Shown here piece by piece: positions 44,760 through 53,134 of a DNA stretch of 64,000 nt (positions within the stretch are counted from its first letter, which is position 1; each line of letters starts with the position of its first letter). The stretch covers positions 58,641 through 122,640 of the forward strand of contig CAJQRD010000002.1 in assembly GCA_905480605.1 (NCBI GenBank), given 5' to 3'. The notes under the pieces are model-generated. The model did no database searches, was not told the DNA's origin, and worked only from the letters and a program-made list of their open reading frames with translations. The stretch is from an uncultured Saprospiraceae bacterium (GTDB lineage: Bacteria > Bacteroidota > Bacteroidia > Chitinophagales > Saprospiraceae). The translations under genes were made by a program, and so were the position numbers.

Positions 44760-45695
44760 TTAGATTTTTATATTCGCCAACATATCTTTTACCATAGATT
44801 CCATGTTATAATCTGGATTCCAATTCCAATCATTTCTAGCTACGCTGTCATCAATGGTTTCGGACCAAGAATCAGCGATCTTTTGGCGATCATCAGGTAC
44901 ATAGCTTATTGTCATTTCTGGGATATGTACTTTTATAGCCTCATATAATTCGTTAGGTGTCAATGAAAATCCAGAGATATTATATGCATAAGAAATACTT
45001 ATGTCTTTAGCCGGTGCAGCCATCAAGTCAAGTGTAGCTTTTAAAACATCTGGCATATATACCATAGGTAATCTAGTGTCAGCTTTCAAAAAACACTCAT
45101 ATTTCTTGTTCTTCATTGCTTCAAAAAATATCTCAACAGCATAATCAGTTGTTCCTCCTACTGGCAAATGTGAATAACTGATAACTCCAGGATATCTAAT
45201 ACCTCTGATGTCCATTCCAAACCGATTACGATAATACTGACTCCAAAGTTCCCCTGTAATCTTTGATATTCCATAAACAGTTCCTGGAATAAATGAGGTG
45301 TTTTGAGGTGTATTGTGCCTAGGTGTTGTTGGACCATATACGCCTATAGTACTTGGAAAAAATATCTTTTCAATTTTATGTTTATGTGCCAAATGAAGAA
45401 TACTCAGATAAGCATCCAAATTTATTTTCCACGTCAATGCTGGATTGTCCTCACCTCTTGAAGATAACAAAGCGGCTAGGTGATAAATCTGAGTGACCTC
45501 ATATTTTTCAATTATCCGTTCAACTCTATCAACATTAAGGACATCCATAAACTCAAAAATTCCTACAGAATCCTCTTTGTCTTTTAAATCAGTGGCAATT
45601 ATTTGGTCGATACCATATCGATCTTGGAGAGCGTTAACCAATTCTGTGCCTATTTGGCCATTGGAACCGGTTACTAGTATTATAGGTTTTTTCAA
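44760..45695 (-). CDS. L-threonine 3-dehydrogenase-like extended SDR
   Basis: A 311-residue extended short-chain dehydrogenase. The NAD-binding motif is GSNGQIG (10-16), the catalytic pair is YGISK (Y..K), and FFPSTIGVYGPTTP is typical of the GalE-like L-threonine dehydrogenases. Conserved segments VDRVERIIEKYEVTQIYHLA and LPMVYMPDVLKATLDLM also match. These enzymes oxidise L-threonine to 2-amino-3-oxobutyrate; the usual partner KBL ligase is not in the window. Confident in the SDR family, fairly confident in the threonine dehydrogenase call. Confidence 0.83.
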   Translation of the reverse strand: MKKPIILVTGSNGQIGTELVNALQDRYGIDQIIATDLKDKEDSVGIFEFMDVLNVDRVERIIEKYEVTQIYHLAALLSSRGEDNPALTWKINLDAYLSILHLAHKHKIEKIFFPSTIGVYGPTTPRHNTPQNTSFIPGTVYGISKITGELWSQYYRNRFGMDIRGIRYPGVISYSHLPVGGTTDYAVEIFFEAMKNKKYECFLKADTRLPMVYMPDVLKATLDLMAAPAKDISISYAYNISGFSLTPNELYEAIKVHIPEMTISYVPDDRQKIADSWSETIDDSVARNDWNWNPDYNMESMVKDMLANIKI

Positions 45696-45963
45696 GTAAT
45701 TCTATTTGATAGTTTAACGTATAATGCGAAAATTTAAGTTTTTTATTAGGTTACGTAAATCTATTATTTCTTATTGACTTTTTTTTATTTTTTGCGAGGT
45801 GTAATGATTCTATTTTTTCTTTAAAACCCATAGAAGGGACACATTATAGTTATATTGAGAATTTACATTTCCCACAAAGCCCTAAGAGATTACTCGCAGA
45901 TTCACACAGCTAATTTAAGTACTTTGATGGTAGTAAATATTAGAAATGACAATTTTTATTGAA

Positions 45964-46416
45964 TTATTGAACAAGCAGGAAGTCTAGATTGTCTAATTCT
46001 GTGGTTGCCCTTAATTCATGGTCAACTTTGAAGGCGAAGTGCTGAATACCATTGCTTATGACTAAGTAAGGTACTTTTAGAGTCATATTATAACTTGCTA
46101 TTTGCTGAGTTACATGATTATCAATGACTTGAGTAAAGCTTTTAAATTCAAAGAGGACATAAGGATCTGCTTTTTGGTAAATAACCATATCAAATCTCTT
46201 GTTAAGCTTGAATAGTTTTATTTTTCTTTCTACGCTTATCATTGACTCTGGTATGCCGCAATCTTTGAGAATAAATTGAATCCAACTTTGTCTGACAAGT
46301 TCTTCTGGTTGAATAATAAAATTAGATTTGCGAATAGGATCAAATACCATGCGTTTCTTTCCAATCACAATCATCTTAAGATACTGGTGGTATTTTGCCA
46401 AATCTAAATTAATCAT
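45964..46416 (-). CDS. Small HsdR_N-type PD-(D/E)XK nuclease-like protein
   Basis: A 150-residue protein resembling the N-terminal nuclease domain of type I restriction HsdR subunits but without helicase domains. The active-site pattern is D76 (RFDMVIYQ), E90 and K92 (VLFEFKSF), followed by a glutamine/tyrosine motif (QQIASYN). The frame is open to 46470, but the ATG at 46416 yields the family N-terminus MINLDLAKYHQYLKMI. Short HsdR_N proteins are widespread in Bacteroidota, often near holA; here the partner is a 736-residue unknown gene whose stop is one base before this ATG (TAAGATG). This suggests coupled translation and a functional pair. DNA cleavage is plausible but unproven. Confidence 0.8.
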   Translation of the reverse strand: MINLDLAKYHQYLKMIVIGKKRMVFDPIRKSNFIIQPEELVRQSWIQFILKDCGIPESMISVERKIKLFKLNKRFDMVIYQKADPYVLFEFKSFTQVIDNHVTQQIASYNMTLKVPYLVISNGIQHFAFKVDHELRATTELDNLDFLLVQ

Positions 46417-46417
46417 C

Positions 46418-48628
46418 TTACCCTTTGACTTGACTTTGCACCAAATCTTCAAAACGCAACATATTTGCAATTATCTTATCAAGCGTATATTCTTTATCCG
46501 TTAGAGTTTTGTAATTGTTAACTGAGACAGTTTTAATCCCTGCTTCCTTTACTTTATTTAATAAAACCAATTGATCGAAATTAAACTGATCTGAATCTAA
46601 TACAAACAAGTTGTCTTCTAAAAGTAAAACAGACTCTGTATTGGGATCTGCAATTATTCCAGGAAGAAGATTAACATTTTCTTCTTGACTAAATATTTCT
46701 TTACAACCATATCCGGCCAGAGACTGAAGTAATTGAGCATTCTTATCATCTTTTAAAAATGAAATTATTGATTTCGATTTTAATTGAAAAATACGATAGG
46801 TTGAATTCAGTTTATGCAGAGATTGACCTAAAAATAATGCCAACATGTTTCTTTCCGAATTGTTTAATTGTTTGATTGATCGATTCACATTAAATTCCAC
46901 TCCTATGAAGTTTTTCAACGCTACATCATTATACTTTTTGGATTGTGAAACGATATCTCTTACGAACTGCCCCGAATATCCAACAAAGACATTCGTATTC
47001 CATGCTTGAGTTGGAATGACTTTAGGGCTGTTATTTAGGAATATAGATTTATCAACAAGTGTTTGAAGTGAATTCGCATGCTTTTCATAACTTCGACTGT
47101 CTAATATTACAATTGGAAATTTACTGGTTGCCTGAGCTCCGAATTCACTAAAAAAGTCTACCCAAGATATTTTTGTTTCACTGCCTTCAGCATTGGGAAT
47201 TATTCTTTTATTTGCATCTGCTTTAAAATTGCTATGAATTTCATAAGCTACTTGCTTTTCATAATCAGATAATTTATTGCATAAATCATTATACGAGGAT
47301 TCGATATCAAAGAGATTAATTAATTCGGAGTTGAGGAAACCTTCAAGATAATTTGATTCGAAAACCTCTGCCCAGTTAAATTTAACTTTTGTAAGCTCAT
47401 TAATGATTGTGCGCTCTTCAGTCTTCAAACCATTTTTGAAGTACAACCATTCTATATATTCTTGAGAATTCTCAATAAAATACTCAGCGTAGTCTAATTT
47501 ATTGATAAGATCCTCACAGATTTGGTTGCAAGCAAAAAGAGAACAAGGGTTTTGTATGTAAATATCTTTAAAAGCATGAGTTTTAGCAATTTTCTTAGAA
47601 ATTAGTTGCAGCTTCTTAAAAATTTCCATGGCTTTGTCTCCACCATTAAACATATTTATTCGTTGAAGAGTATACTGTCCAAAAAGTTTTTTCTCAGAAG
47701 TTAATTTCTTAACATGATTTTGGTATGTATTTTCTATCGCCACCATCCTCTCTGTCATTGGAAGGTGTGATGTTTTTGTTTTTAACTTAGAATCAAATTT
47801 ATCACACAAATGATTCAGTTTTTGAATATCTGTATCTGTTAAATTAGATATGCTTTTAATTTTCGATATTTCAAAAAAGCATCGATGTATCTCATTAGAT
47901 TGCTTTAAGTAAGTTTGTTCAATTTCCTTTTCTATTTGCGACTTAATAGTATTTATACTTACTAGTAAATTGTTTAATTCCTCCTGAATATCATTAAAAA
48001 CAGATTTAATGCCTTTAGGTGACATATTCAAAATAAAAGCGTGTTTTAGAATATTGTTTTCACGCGTAAACTTAAACACGGGTTTATATAAATTAAAGGC
48101 CTTAATAACCAATGATTTTTTAGTCTTAAATTCATCAAACGGTACAAGCTGATAGAAATCTACCTCCAATATTTGATTTTTTAAAGGGGTAACCTTTTTC
48201 CTTTCAAATATTTCTAGAATATTTAGTTTACCTAATTTTGGTTGTCTTAGTTGACTTAGGTATTTTAATATTGTATCAGACAGAAAGGCTATTGATTCTT
48301 TGGCGTCTTCAATTTTCCCAGAAGAAACCTGCAGTTCCAATTTGTCATTAAATTTCTCAATTAATGGCTGGCTAATATATTCTTGACTTGGATTTATTAT
48401 GACACTAAGCTGCTTAAGTTTGTGCTTAGATAAAAAATAATTGATATATTCTAAATCTTCTTTGTGGTCGATAACAAGGAGTACCCTTTCATTATTTTCA
48501 ATTGTTTGGTGAAGATTCCAAAACACGGAGTTGAGACATTTAATTCTATTCTCAAAACGCAATACTGTGTTTTTGTTAAAGGTATCAATTGCCGATACCT
48601 CTGTGCAGTTTAGTTGTGCCAGAGTCAT
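46418..48628 (-). CDS. Large protein of unknown function, possible degenerate helicase/nuclease
   Basis: A 736-residue cytosolic protein without signal or membrane segments. I do not recognise the family. Residues about 45-100 (RVLLVIDHKEDLEYINYFLS) are laid out like a helicase strand, but there is no Walker A motif anywhere. The central part (200-470) is helical, with coiled-coil-like stretches. The last 110 residues (LLQSLAGYGCKEIF, LLPGIIADPNTESVLLLEDN, LLNKVKEAGIKTVSVNNYKT) have the strand order of Vsr/MTES_1575-type nuclease tails in superfamily I helicases, but without obvious catalytic residues. The stop is one base before the HsdR_N-type gene. Possible role in DNA metabolism or defence; this is inference from the partner gene. 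Confidence 0.7.
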   Translation of the reverse strand: MTLAQLNCTEVSAIDTFNKNTVLRFENRIKCLNSVFWNLHQTIENNERVLLVIDHKEDLEYINYFLSKHKLKQLSVIINPSQEYISQPLIEKFNDKLELQVSSGKIEDAKESIAFLSDTILKYLSQLRQPKLGKLNILEIFERKKVTPLKNQILEVDFYQLVPFDEFKTKKSLVIKAFNLYKPVFKFTRENNILKHAFILNMSPKGIKSVFNDIQEELNNLLVSINTIKSQIEKEIEQTYLKQSNEIHRCFFEISKIKSISNLTDTDIQKLNHLCDKFDSKLKTKTSHLPMTERMVAIENTYQNHVKKLTSEKKLFGQYTLQRINMFNGGDKAMEIFKKLQLISKKIAKTHAFKDIYIQNPCSLFACNQICEDLINKLDYAEYFIENSQEYIEWLYFKNGLKTEERTIINELTKVKFNWAEVFESNYLEGFLNSELINLFDIESSYNDLCNKLSDYEKQVAYEIHSNFKADANKRIIPNAEGSETKISWVDFFSEFGAQATSKFPIVILDSRSYEKHANSLQTLVDKSIFLNNSPKVIPTQAWNTNVFVGYSGQFVRDIVSQSKKYNDVALKNFIGVEFNVNRSIKQLNNSERNMLALFLGQSLHKLNSTYRIFQLKSKSIISFLKDDKNAQLLQSLAGYGCKEIFSQEENVNLLPGIIADPNTESVLLLEDNLFVLDSDQFNFDQLVLLNKVKEAGIKTVSVNNYKTLTDKEYTLDKIIANMLRFEDLVQSQVKG

Positions 48629-48692
48629 TTGTAGTTTCTTATTCGTTAACCTAAACCCAAAGCTTTAAAAAACGCTGTGGTCTTAAATAAAA

Positions 48693-48700
48693 CAAATATA
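48693..48700 (-). promoter_or_regulatory. Candidate -7 box for the two-gene nuclease cassette
   Basis: The reverse strand reads TATATTTG (TAnnTTTG) 65 bp upstream of the ATG at 48628. No -33 TTTG at the usual distance. Confidence 0.4.
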
Positions 48701-48858
48701 CATATTTATTTTTTTAATGTGTAACCAATACATTATGAGTTTTTAATAAATTACATTTTTCTGTAACATGTACTAAAAATCCTTGGTTTTATAGGGAATC
48801 AAGCTGTGCTTTGACCTGTCTCCCAGTCCCTTAATAGGCTAAGTTTCAATCAAAAAAC

Positions 48859-48890
48859 AAAAAAAGCTAAATAACCTAAGTCATTTAGCC
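48859..48890 (-). terminator. Rho-independent terminator of the MORN lipoprotein gene
   Basis: The reverse strand has GCTAAAT, a ten-base loop, ATTTAGC and a T-run, about 25 bp beyond the stop at 48915. Confidence 0.75.
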
Positions 48891-48914
48891 TTTATTCCTT
48901 TATGGAAGGGGAAT

Positions 48915-49502
48915 TTATTTCTCGACCATTCCTCCACTTACTTTTTCTCCATTTTTATATTCGTACTCAAGGGTTACATTTCCTTCTGGATCATAATATT
49001 TCATTGTTCCATCTTGAATTCCGTTTTTAAAGGTTACTTCTTTTTGAATCTTTCCTTTTGAATCAAATTCCTTAGTTACACCGTCGAGTTTATTGTTTTT
49101 GTAGTAAGACTCACTTACCGTTCTACCAAATTTATATGTACCAAACTTGCCATTATATACATTATTGGCATAATTCACTTCCGTTTCAATTTGGCCTCTA
49201 TTGGAGAATTCATAGTAAGGACCGGAAAGAATACCATCACTGTATGACGCAATAGTCTTTACTTTACCTTTGTTATCTCCTGTATAGTAAGTCATCCAAG
49301 AACCGTTTCTTTTACCATTGTTTATATAGCCCTCCTCTATTGTTTCGCCCGTTGCATTTTGCTTGTATGCTCTTGTAACTGTAGGTCCTAAGGCTTCAGT
49401 GGTGTATCCTTCTAAATTCGCATTTGCCCCAGATTGGACACTGCTTGAACTGTTACAAGACACCAAAGTGAAAAGTACTAAAAATAAGAATGCAGATTTC
49501 AT
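48915..49502 (-). CDS. MORN-repeat lipoprotein
   Basis: A 195-residue lipoprotein. I use the ATG at 49502 (MKSAFLFLVLFTLVSCNSSS, lipid cysteine 16) although the frame also has an ATG at 49511. The mature part consists of MORN_2-type repeats of about 22 residues: EEGYINNGKRNGSWMTYYTG, ASYSDGILSGPYYEFSNRGQ, YKNNKLDGVTKEFDSKGKIQ, FKNGIQDGTMKYYDPEGNVT. Such proteins (YwqK-like) are common in Bacteroidota as envelope lipoproteins of unknown role; the antitoxin label sometimes given to this family is not supported by any neighbouring toxin gene here. The terminator after the stop indicates a single-gene unit. Confidence 0.82.
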   Translation of the reverse strand: MKSAFLFLVLFTLVSCNSSSSVQSGANANLEGYTTEALGPTVTRAYKQNATGETIEEGYINNGKRNGSWMTYYTGDNKGKVKTIASYSDGILSGPYYEFSNRGQIETEVNYANNVYNGKFGTYKFGRTVSESYYKNNKLDGVTKEFDSKGKIQKEVTFKNGIQDGTMKYYDPEGNVTLEYEYKNGEKVSGGMVEK

Positions 49503-49567
49503 TTGTAACATTTATAAGATTTAAGTAAATAAAAAATTAAAACTGTTTTTTTTTGATATTGAAATTA

Positions 49568-49591
49568 TTGAAAATTTTTAAAAATTTTCAA
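49568..49591. repeat. Perfect 24-bp AT palindrome between divergent genes
   Basis: TTGAAAATTTTT followed by its exact reverse complement AAAAATTTTCAA with no spacer. It is 65 bp above the MORN lipoprotein start and about 195 bp above polX. No T-run or GC clamp, so an operator or a cruciform is possible. Unusual length for chance even in AT-rich DNA. Confidence 0.7.
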
Positions 49592-49786
49592 CCTATGTTA
49601 TAGATCACTTTAATAAATATAGTCGAAAAGACGACTTAATTGGGTTGACTATTTATTCAATAACGTGATTTAGGCTTCCAAAATTAGTGGATAATCAAAA
49701 AAAGACAAAATATTAGGGCACTAACTTTATTTATATTGTTCAAATTTCCATAATATTTGCAATTCGCAAAATATAACTCAGTGTTT

Positions 49787-51433
49787 ATGACAAATAGAGA
49801 AATTGCTAAAAAAATCAACATGCTGGCCAAACTGATGGAATTGCATGATGAAAACCCATTTAAAATAAAATCATACTCTAGTGCTTATTTAAATATACGA
49901 AAGCAACCAGTTGAATTTTCCTCACTAGATGAGGCTGGTTTAAATTCAATACAAGGAATTGGCGTGACGATTAGTACCAAAATTCTAGAATTAATCAATA
50001 CCGGTGAACTTCAAGATCTGAACAATTATTTAGAGAAGACACCTGAAGGTATAGTAGAAATGCTTAACATCAAGGGGTTTGGACCAAAGAAAATAAAGCT
50101 TATTTGGAAGGAATTAGAAATTGAAACTATAGGAGAATTGCTTTATGCAATTAATGAGAACAGGTTGGTCGACCTTAAAGGATTTGGTACAAAAACGCAA
50201 GCGAGTGTCAAAGAGCAATTAGAATATTTTCTAGAATCAAGCGATAAGCACCTATATGCTAACATCGTGGATAACGCGAATGATTTTTTAATCGAAATCA
50301 AATCTGCTTTTCCTGAATTTAAAAGTATGCTGACTGGAGAGATTCATCAAAAACGTACTATTGTTTCTTCTATAGAAATTCTAACAACTGCACCTGAAAA
50401 TGAGGTTCAGTCATTTTGTTTAGAACATGAAAAAATTCAAGGAGGTAAGGAGTTTATTTTAGACAACTGTCTGCTGGGCTTTGTGCACACAAACAATGAA
50501 GACTTCTATTTTGATTTGGTAAAATCTTCAACACATTTTTCATTTTATGATTCTCTGGGCTTAGCAAAAAACAAATTTAATTCTGAAGAGGAAGTGTTTA
50601 CTAAAAACAAAAAACCATTTTACATTCCGGAATTTAGGGAAGAAGAGAATGTTGAACATATCAACCAATACGTTGGCCCCCAGAACATTATATCTGAGTC
50701 CAACATCAAAGGAACCATTCACAACCACAGTACCTACTCAGATGGTGTCAACACTATCGATGCGATGATTGCTGCAGCAGATAAAAAAGGTTACGAGTAT
50801 TTTGTTTTAACAGATCATTCTAAGTCAGCTTTTTACGCCAATGGTTTAAGCAATGAGCGCATTTACCAACAATTGGATGAGATCAAAGAAGTTGACCAAC
50901 GGTATGATAACATCAGATTGTTTAGTGGTATAGAGTCAGACATTCTATCTAACGGAGATTTAGATTATACTGATGATGTATTAGGAGATTTAGATGTTAT
51001 AGTTGCAAGCATTCATTCTAATTTGAAAATGGATATTGAAAAAGCAACAACACGGTTGATACGTGCAATAGAAAACCCATTTACTTCAATATTAGGCCAC
51101 CCTACTGGACGTTTATTGCTTAGCAGAAAGGCCTACCCTATTGATCATAAAAAGGTAATAGATGCTTGTGCTGATAATTTTGTAGCTATAGAAATTAACG
51201 CTAATCCTTTAAGGTTGGATATGGATTGGAGGTGGATTCAATATGCTTTGGATAAAGATGTATTGTTTTCAATAAATCCTGACGCTCACAGTATAAAGGG
51301 CCTAGATGATATGTATTTTGGTGTTTGTGCTGCCAGAAAAGGTGGTTTACCTATTTCTCATTGTTTAAATGCTTTTGACCTTGAGGCTTTTGAGGATTGG
51401 ATGGCTGAACAACATGAGAAGAGAGGGTTTTAA
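49787..51433 (+). CDS. polX: PolX-type protein with PHP phosphoesterase domain; polymerase site degraded
   Basis: A family X DNA polymerase/PHP fusion of 548 residues. I use the ATG at 49787; the TTG at 49757 would add ten residues not in the family. Helix-hairpin-helix motifs are IQGIGVTIS (55-63), IKGFGPKKIK (95-104) and LKGFGTKTQ (130-138). The PHP domain is complete: H312, H314, D319 (HNHSTYSDG), D343-H344, E383, H410, H438, D499 and H501. In the polymerase palm, the usual GSxRR ... DxD is replaced: G184-E185 with IHQKR, then S195 and E197 in VSSIEIL, so both aspartates are missing. The protein is probably a PHP-type exonuclease/phosphoesterase involved in repair, with little or no polymerase activity. 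Confidence 0.85.
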   Translation: MTNREIAKKINMLAKLMELHDENPFKIKSYSSAYLNIRKQPVEFSSLDEAGLNSIQGIGVTISTKILELINTGELQDLNNYLEKTPEGIVEMLNIKGFGPKKIKLIWKELEIETIGELLYAINENRLVDLKGFGTKTQASVKEQLEYFLESSDKHLYANIVDNANDFLIEIKSAFPEFKSMLTGEIHQKRTIVSSIEILTTAPENEVQSFCLEHEKIQGGKEFILDNCLLGFVHTNNEDFYFDLVKSSTHFSFYDSLGLAKNKFNSEEEVFTKNKKPFYIPEFREEENVEHINQYVGPQNIISESNIKGTIHNHSTYSDGVNTIDAMIAAADKKGYEYFVLTDHSKSAFYANGLSNERIYQQLDEIKEVDQRYDNIRLFSGIESDILSNGDLDYTDDVLGDLDVIVASIHSNLKMDIEKATTRLIRAIENPFTSILGHPTGRLLLSRKAYPIDHKKVIDACADNFVAIEINANPLRLDMDWRWIQYALDKDVLFSINPDAHSIKGLDDMYFGVCAARKGGLPISHCLNAFDLEAFEDWMAEQHEKRGF

Positions 51434-51475
51434 TCTTCCAGATTAATAATGAATGATTTAATAAGTAATAATGAG

Positions 51476-51607
51476 GGTTTACGGATTACGGTTTACGGAT
51501 TACGGATTACGGTTTACGGTTTACGGTTTACGGATTACGGTTTACGGATTACGGATTACGGATTACGGATTACGGTTTACGGTTTACGGTTTACGGTTTA
51601 CGGTTTA
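51476..51607. repeat. Heptamer satellite GG(A/T)TTAC, about 19 units
   Basis: The 300-bp gap 51434-51733 contains no gene. It holds 18 full and one partial 7-bp unit GG(A/T)TTAC without a single indel. The only variable base is the third, A or T, in the order T A T A A T T T A T A A A A T T T T T. It resembles telomere-like repeats in period only. It lies between the convergent genes polX and the DUF1573 gene. A shorter, more degraded array of the same period lies at 31394-31435, also between convergent genes. Bases 51443-51470 have TAATAATGAATGATT-type repeats. Confidence 0.95.
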
Positions 51608-51678
51608 ATAAATTGATTTCATTGTTGACATTATAGTCCTTTACCTACGTTAAAAATTTCGATAAACAAAGTTGAAAC

Positions 51679-51706
51679 AAAAAAAGCCCCAGCTTACGCT
51701 GAGGCT
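51679..51706 (-). terminator. Rho-independent terminator of the DUF1573 gene
   Basis: The reverse strand carries GCCTCAGC, GTAA loop, GCTGGGGC and a T-run (one U-G pair). It lies 28 bp beyond the stop at 51734. Confidence 0.85.
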
Positions 51707-51733
51707 TCTATTATTTTTTTGAATTGCTAAACC

Positions 51734-52279
51734 TTATGACGGATTCTTAGCAGGTTCTTCAGCAGTAGCTTCTTTGTCTACTTTACCTTTGATCGTTAAG
51801 TAAGTGTTTACTGGATCAGTATTAGATGTAAGAGTTACTCTTTTAGACTGTAGTCCTCCACCAACTTTTCCTTTGTTCTTTGAATCGAACTGTACTTTAA
51901 TTACACTTGAAGCACCTGGAGCAATTGGTTCTCTTGGCCAATCTGGAACAGTACAACCACAAGATCCTTTTGCGTTGCTGATGATTAATGGCTCATCTCC
52001 TGTATTTGTGAATGCGTATTCGTGAATTACTTTTTCACCTTCCATTATCATTCCGAAATCATGCTCAGTTTCTTTGAACTCAATTGTTGTAATAGGTCCT
52101 GCAGGAACAGCTGGCTCATTTGCTTTAACAGGAGGAGTTGCAGCAGTTGGTGTATTTACAGCTGTAGATGTAGGTACAGATGGTGTCGCCGCGTCTGCAG
52201 TTTCGCCAGTAGAAGCATCATTTTTACATGAAACCATTACCATTAAACTTAAAGCGAATAAAAATCCTAATTTTTTCAT
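51734..52279 (-). CDS. DUF1573 lipoprotein
   Basis: A 181-residue lipoprotein (MKKLGFLFALSLMVMVSCKN, lipid cysteine 18), with a Pro/Ala/Thr-rich linker (about 25-60) and a DUF1573 beta-sandwich: IEFKETEHDFGMIMEGEKVI, then TGDEPLIISNAKGSCGCTVP and WPREPIAPGASSVIKVQFD. The SCGC cysteine pair is characteristic of the family. DUF1573 proteins are Ig-like and often abundant in the Bacteroidota envelope; the function is unproven. A -7 box lies 36 bp upstream, and a terminator follows, so it is a single-gene unit. Confidence 0.88.
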   Translation of the reverse strand: MKKLGFLFALSLMVMVSCKNDASTGETADAATPSVPTSTAVNTPTAATPPVKANEPAVPAGPITTIEFKETEHDFGMIMEGEKVIHEYAFTNTGDEPLIISNAKGSCGCTVPDWPREPIAPGASSVIKVQFDSKNKGKVGGGLQSKRVTLTSNTDPVNTYLTIKGKVDKEATAEEPAKNPS

Positions 52280-52314
52280 TTTATGTATTTTTTACTTTTA
52301 ATATTAATATGGCA

Positions 52315-52322
52315 CAAATATA
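52315..52322 (-). promoter_or_regulatory. Candidate -7 box for the DUF1573 gene
   Basis: The reverse strand reads TATATTTG (TAnnTTTG), 36 bp upstream of the ATG at 52279. This gives a plausible short leader. No convincing -33 element. Confidence 0.5.
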
Positions 52323-52529
52323 TTGGAAAAATCGAATGAAAAAAGTCTGGTATACCCCTATTTACTGGGATTAACATGCGATTAACAATTTCTTTTACGC
52401 TTGTTTGGTTTTTGGCTGTGTTTTTAAGCTCTTAATTTAACATTTAGGCGATTTTGGATTTAATGGTAAAATAATTAATGAGGAATAATTAAGGAAAGGA
52501 GGAGGAATAGGAATCTGGAAAAAAAACAT

Positions 52530-53132
52530 TTAAATCATTTCATCATTAGAGCATTGTTCCTTCAAAAACTGACTTACTTTAATTACCGCATTGTATCGGT
52601 GACTTATCGCATTCTTTATCGTATTGGGCAAATCTGCAAATGATTTTAAATATCCATCAGGAATAAATATTGGATCATAACCAAACCCTTGATTACCTGA
52701 TTTTTCATGGGCGATGTGTCCATTTACTTCCCCTTCAAAAAGATATTCCTTATCATTAAAAATTAAAGCGGCTACTGTCCTAAATCTCGCTCTTCTATCA
52801 GTTTTAGATTTAAGGTTTTGTAACAACAAATCTATATTGTCATTACTGTTTTTATGCTCCCCTGCATATCTTGCGGAATAAACACCAGGTTCATTGTTTA
52901 ATGCAAACACTTCTAAACCTGTATCCTCGGAAAAAACATGTCCCCCATATAATCTATGAATAGTTCGAGATTTGATCAATGCATTTCCTTTTAATGTGGT
53001 AGCAGTTTCTTCAATATCATCATGGAATTTAATATCCTTTAGGCTCAATAAATTATATTGAGGCAAATCTAAAATTGATCTTACTTCAATAAGTTTGTGA
53101 GCGTTGCCAGTTGCAAATACCAAATCAATCAT
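52530..53132 (-). CDS. rdgB: XTP/dITP diphosphatase (RdgB/HAM1)
   Basis: A 200-residue house-cleaning nucleotide pyrophosphatase that hydrolyses dITP, XTP and related non-canonical purine nucleotides to monophosphates. Signatures: FATGNAHKLIEVRSIL at the start, FSEDTGLEVFALNNEPGVYS, SARYAGEH and GFGYDPIFIPDG. The catalytic acidic residues are in the SEDTGLEV block. Cytosolic. The ATG at 53132 is two bases after the stop of the upstream HolD-like gene, which indicates coupled expression. Sure of the family; the C-terminus (ISHRYNAVIKVSQFL) is normal. Confidence 0.95.
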   Translation of the reverse strand: MIDLVFATGNAHKLIEVRSILDLPQYNLLSLKDIKFHDDIEETATTLKGNALIKSRTIHRLYGGHVFSEDTGLEVFALNNEPGVYSARYAGEHKNSNDNIDLLLQNLKSKTDRRARFRTVAALIFNDKEYLFEGEVNGHIAHEKSGNQGFGYDPIFIPDGYLKSFADLPNTIKNAISHRYNAVIKVSQFLKEQCSNDEMI

Positions 53133-53134
53133 TG

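Noticed and set aside
45696..45963. Possible tRNA or small gene in the 268-bp spacer after the SDR gene.
   Set aside because: No cloverleaf, no reading frame and no terminator; only a weak CGCAGATTCACACAG repeat.
48915..49502. Toxin-antitoxin interpretation of the MORN_2/YwqK-like lipoprotein.
   Set aside because: It has a lipoprotein signal and no adjacent toxin gene; the antitoxin label is likely an annotation artefact.
51476..51607. CRISPR array at the heptamer satellite.
   Set aside because: The repeat unit is 7 bp, contiguous and without spacers; there are no cas genes nearby.
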